A stretch of 64,000 bases of DNA from Ignavigranum ruoffiae. GTDB lineage: Bacteria > Bacillota > Bacilli > Lactobacillales > Aerococcaceae. The notes beneath the pieces are model-generated. The model did no database searches and was not told the DNA's origin. It saw only the letters and a list, made by a program, of their open reading frames with translations. Both the position numbers and the translations under genes were made by a program. Numbering within the stretch: position 1 is the stretch's first letter; each line of letters opens with the position of its first letter. The DNA lies in contig NZ_FOEN01000001.1 of NCBI RefSeq assembly GCF_900110675.1, positions 394,318 through 458,317 on the forward strand, written 5' to 3'. Below, in pieces: positions 62,038-64,000 of this stretch.

Positions 62038-62096
62038 AGTTGGTCTTCGAAATACGTTATACCAAATTTGTAGCATAACCACTTTCAAACGGACCA
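62038..62096 (-). pseudogene. Degenerate tRNA-Glu relic
   Basis: In plus-strand orientation this carries TTCGAA, then CGTTATACC, CATAACCACTTTC and AAACGGACCAA in the same order as TTCGAA, GTGTTACC, CTTAACCACTTG and AACGGACCAA of the intact tRNA-Glu. The anticodon arm is lost. Flanking AACATAATAAG also resembles the intact gene's flank. I read it as a decayed second tRNA-Glu. Confidence 0.55.
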
Positions 62097-62122
62097 ACAT
62101 AATAAGAATAAAGCAAAAATCA

Positions 62123-62212
62123 CGGAGAAGGAGGGATTTGAACCCTCGCGCCGTATTAAAACGACCTACACCCTTAGCAGGGGCGCCTCTTCAGCCTCTT
62201 GAGTACTTCCCC
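62123..62212 (-). tRNA. tRNA-Ser (GCU)
   Basis: Long variable arm, anticodon GCT. Confidence 0.95.
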
Positions 62213-62231
62213 ATAGCCAATATAACAGCTA

Positions 62232-62305
<74 letters not shown>

Positions 62306-62318
62306 GTATAGTGGACAA

Positions 62319-62389
62319 AGCGGGTGAGGAGAATCGAACTCCCGACAACAGCTTGGAAGGCTGTAGTTTTACCACTAAACTACACCCGC
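62319..62389 (-). tRNA. tRNA-Gly (UCC), copy 1
   Basis: Anticodon TCC; identical to 61646-61716. Confidence 0.95.
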
Positions 62390-62399
62390 ATAGTATAAA

Positions 62400-62472
62400 C
62401 GGTCCGGACGGGATTTGAACCCGCGATCTCCTGCGTGACAGGCAGGCATGTTAACCCCTACACCACCGGACC
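62400..62472 (-). tRNA. tRNA-Asp (GUC)
   Basis: Anticodon GTC, discriminator G, full cloverleaf. Confidence 0.95.
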
Positions 62473-62474
62473 AA

Positions 62475-62547
<73 letters not shown>

Positions 62548-62561
62548 ATAATAATATAAAA

Positions 62562-62651
62562 AGGAGGATGTGGGATTCGAACCCACGCACGCTTTTACAC
62601 GCCTGACGGTTTTCAAGACCGTTCCCTTCAACCGGGCTTGGGTAATCCTCC
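62562..62651 (-). tRNA. tRNA-Ser (UGA), copy 1
   Basis: Anticodon TGA, long variable arm; identical to 61812-61901. Confidence 0.95.
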
Positions 62652-62661
62652 AGAACTGAAA

Positions 62662-62735
62662 TGGACCTTGTAGGACTCGAACCTACGACCGGACGGTTAT
62701 GAGCCGTCAGCTCTAACCAACTGAGCTAAAGGTCC
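62662..62735 (-). tRNA. tRNA-Ile2 (CAU), probable lysidine-modified
   Basis: Anticodon CAT, but the body (GGACCTTTAGCTCAGTTGG) matches the minor Ile tRNA of Bacilli rather than Met. TilS would convert C34 to lysidine so that it reads AUA. Confidence 0.85.
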
Positions 62736-62744
62736 AAAGTCATA

Positions 62745-62818
62745 TAGCGGCGAAGGGGATCGAACCCATGACCTCCCGGGTATGAACCGGACGCTCTAGC
62801 CAGCTGAGCTACACCGCC
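62745..62818 (-). tRNA. tRNA-Met (CAU), elongator
   Basis: Anticodon CAT; GGCGGTGTAGCTCAGCTGG body as in Bacillus elongator Met. Confidence 0.88.
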
Positions 62819-62828
62819 AACAAAAAAA

Positions 62829-62901
62829 TGGAGAATAGCGGGATCGAACCGCTGACCTCCTGCGTGCAAAGCAGGCGCTCTCCCAGCTGAGCTAATCCCC
62901 C
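62829..62901 (-). tRNA. tRNA-Ala (UGC)
   Basis: Anticodon TGC, full cloverleaf. Confidence 0.95.
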
Positions 62902-62914
62902 ATAATAATATATA

Positions 62915-62988
62915 TCGGGAAGACAGGATTCGAACCTGCGACCCCTTGGTCCCAAACCAAGTGCTCTACCAAGCTGAGCTACTTCCCG
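62915..62988 (-). tRNA. tRNA-Pro (UGG)
   Basis: Anticodon TGG, full cloverleaf. Confidence 0.95.
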
Positions 62989-62994
62989 GATATA

Positions 62995-63068
62995 TACACC
63001 CTACAGGAGTCGAACCTGTAACCTTTTGATTCGTAGTCAAACACTCTATCCAATTGAGCTAAGGGTGC
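62995..63068 (-). tRNA. tRNA-Arg (ACG)
   Basis: Anticodon ACG (A34 expected to become inosine), full cloverleaf. Confidence 0.95.
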
Positions 63069-63097
63069 ACTATTCAATTTTACACAATCAAGTGCAA

Positions 63098-63182
63098 TGC
63101 CGAGGACCGGAATCGAACCGGTACGGTGTTAACCACCGCAGGATTTTAAGTCCTGTGCGTCTGCCTGTTCCGCCACCCCGGC
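63098..63182 (-). tRNA. tRNA-Leu (UAA)
   Basis: Anticodon TAA, long variable arm. Confidence 0.95.
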
Positions 63183-63212
63183 AAAATATTGCCAACATAA
63201 TGATTCAGGCTA

Positions 63213-63284
63213 AGCGGAAAACGGGGTTCGAACCCGCGACCCCAACCTTGGCAAGGTTGTGCTCTACCACTGAGCTATTTCCGC
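63213..63284 (-). tRNA. tRNA-Gly (GCC)
   Basis: Anticodon GCC, full cloverleaf. Confidence 0.95.
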
Positions 63285-63289
63285 GTAAA

Positions 63290-63362
63290 TGCCGGCTAAA
63301 GGACTTGAACCCTCGACCCTCTGATTACAAATCAGATGCTCTACCAACTGAGCTAAGCCGGC
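63290..63362 (-). tRNA. tRNA-Thr (UGU)
   Basis: Anticodon TGT, full cloverleaf. Confidence 0.95.
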
Positions 63363-63376
63363 AAATTATTTTCTAA

Positions 63377-63458
63377 TGCGGGTGAAGGGACTTGAACCCC
63401 CACGCCTTGCGGCGCCAGATCCTAAATCTGGTGCGTCTGCCAATTCCGCCACACCCGC
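63377..63458 (-). tRNA. tRNA-Leu (UAG)
   Basis: Anticodon TAG, long variable arm. Confidence 0.95.
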
Positions 63459-63481
63459 AGATTCTAAATCGAATTCAGAAA

Positions 63482-63554
63482 TGACCTGTGCAGGAATCGA
63501 ACCTGCGACCCACTGATTAAAAGTCAGTTGCTCTACCGACTGAGCTAACAAGTC
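63482..63554 (-). tRNA. tRNA-Lys (UUU)
   Basis: Anticodon TTT, full cloverleaf. Confidence 0.95.
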
Positions 63555-63563
63555 AAAATATAG

Positions 63564-63636
63564 TGGGGGTTAACGGGATCGAACCGCTGACCCTCTGCTT
63601 GTAAGGCAGATGCTCTCCCAGCTGAGCTAAACCCCC
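63564..63636 (-). tRNA. tRNA-Val (UAC)
   Basis: Anticodon TAC, full cloverleaf. First tRNA after the 5S gene. Confidence 0.95.
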
Positions 63637-63660
63637 AAATCATTAAGCGAAAATTACCCT

Positions 63661-63779
63661 GCGCGGCAACGACCTACTCTCACAGGACCAAAGGTCCCAC
63701 TACCATCGGCGCTAAGAAGCTTAACTGCTGTGTTCGAGATGGGAACAGGTGTGTCCTTCTTGCCCTCATCACCACACAG
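63661..63779 (-). rRNA. 5S ribosomal RNA
   Basis: Read leftward: TGTGTGGTGATGAGGGCAAG near the 5' end, CACACCTGTTCCCATCTCGA and AGTAGGTCGTTGCCGCG at the 3' end. These are standard 5S features; ends are accurate to a few bases. Confidence 0.95.
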
Positions 63780-63861
63780 GTAATCTCTTCGCTGAGTGAA
63801 TGATCACTCAAAACTGAATATCAAATCTCCCTCAAATAATTCCCATCACTTCCCTCGAATC

Positions 63862-64000
63862 CGTGGTTAAGTCCTCGACCGATTAGTACTAGTCCGCTCC
63901 ATACATCACTGTACGTCCACTCCTAGCCTATCTACCTGATCGTCTCTCAGGGGTCTTACGAATTGGGAAATCTCATCTTGAAGCTGGCTTCGCACTTAGA
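63862..64000 (-). rRNA. 23S ribosomal RNA, 3' end only
   Basis: Read leftward, the last bases are ACTAATCGGTCGAGGACTTA followed by ACCA, the conserved 23S 3' terminus. Only about 140 bases are inside the window; the rest lies to the right. Confidence 0.95.

Noticed and set aside
62662..62735. Calling this CAU tRNA elongator Met
   Set aside because: The body matches the Bacillus minor Ile tRNA, and the next gene (62745-62818) has the elongator Met body.
63026..63376. A 116-codon plus-strand frame across the tRNA array (and a 61-codon minus frame at 63366-63551)
   Set aside because: They run through several intact tRNA genes on the minus strand; these are familiar spurious translations of tRNA clusters.

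Overview
The window is a chromosomal segment of a low-G+C Gram-positive bacterium of the order Lactobacillales. Supporting signs are a Bacillus-type (type B) RNase P RNA, GpsB, CcpA, T-box leaders on pheST and leuS, an SMK-box (SAM-III) leader on metK, PepV, a DUF3013 gene next to prmA, and a large tRNA array behind an rRNA operon. A family such as Aerococcaceae is plausible, but I cannot fix it from sequence alone. Apart from the left end, nearly everything is housekeeping.

Region 1 (1-5440) holds the most unusual content. After the tail of a peptidoglycan amidase comes an AT-rich, leftward six-gene operon that looks like an uncharacterised RiPP (ribosomally made, modified peptide) pathway. 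It has a 59-residue candidate precursor (4880-5059), a hairpin that may attenuate transcription, a standalone YcaO enzyme, a UPF0489 protein with the arginase-type DxHxD and DxD motifs (a likely peptide arginase, Arg to Orn), and a three-gene ABC exporter. No partner protein for YcaO and no leader peptidase are encoded here.

Region 2 (5440-20550) has the leftward operon DUF3013-prmA-rsmE-deoC-rel-dtd. It is followed by gpsB, the RNase P RNA, an RlmL/YpsC-type rRNA methyltransferase, an RNase HI-like protein, a TPR protein, a DUF2187-like protein, a lipid kinase, trhO and a class A penicillin-binding protein. Region 3 (20550-35340) carries a RelE/Phd toxin-antitoxin pair, ccpA, YtxH and DUF948 envelope/stress proteins, an MscS channel, murI-rdgB-yfcE, a NatAB-like exporter, a large unknown membrane protein, an ECF S-component beside a PdxY-like kinase, threonine deaminase and alanine dehydrogenase.

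Region 4 (35340-47800) has zapA-cvpA-mutS2-trxA, rnhC, a YtrA-type regulator with its ABC operon and a clear operator pair, and T-box-controlled pheST. Region 5 (47800-61470) has an HD hydrolase, a TrmH-type methyltransferase, pepV, an RsuA-type pseudouridine synthase, a MurJ-type flippase with an unusually long acidic cytoplasmic extension, T-box-controlled leuS, a four-LysM glucosaminidase, mnmM, SMK-box-controlled metK and a membrane protein. Region 6 (61600-64000), read leftward, has the 23S rRNA 3' end, 5S rRNA and 21 tRNA genes, with a duplicated Ser-fMet-Gly block and a decayed tRNA-Glu relic.
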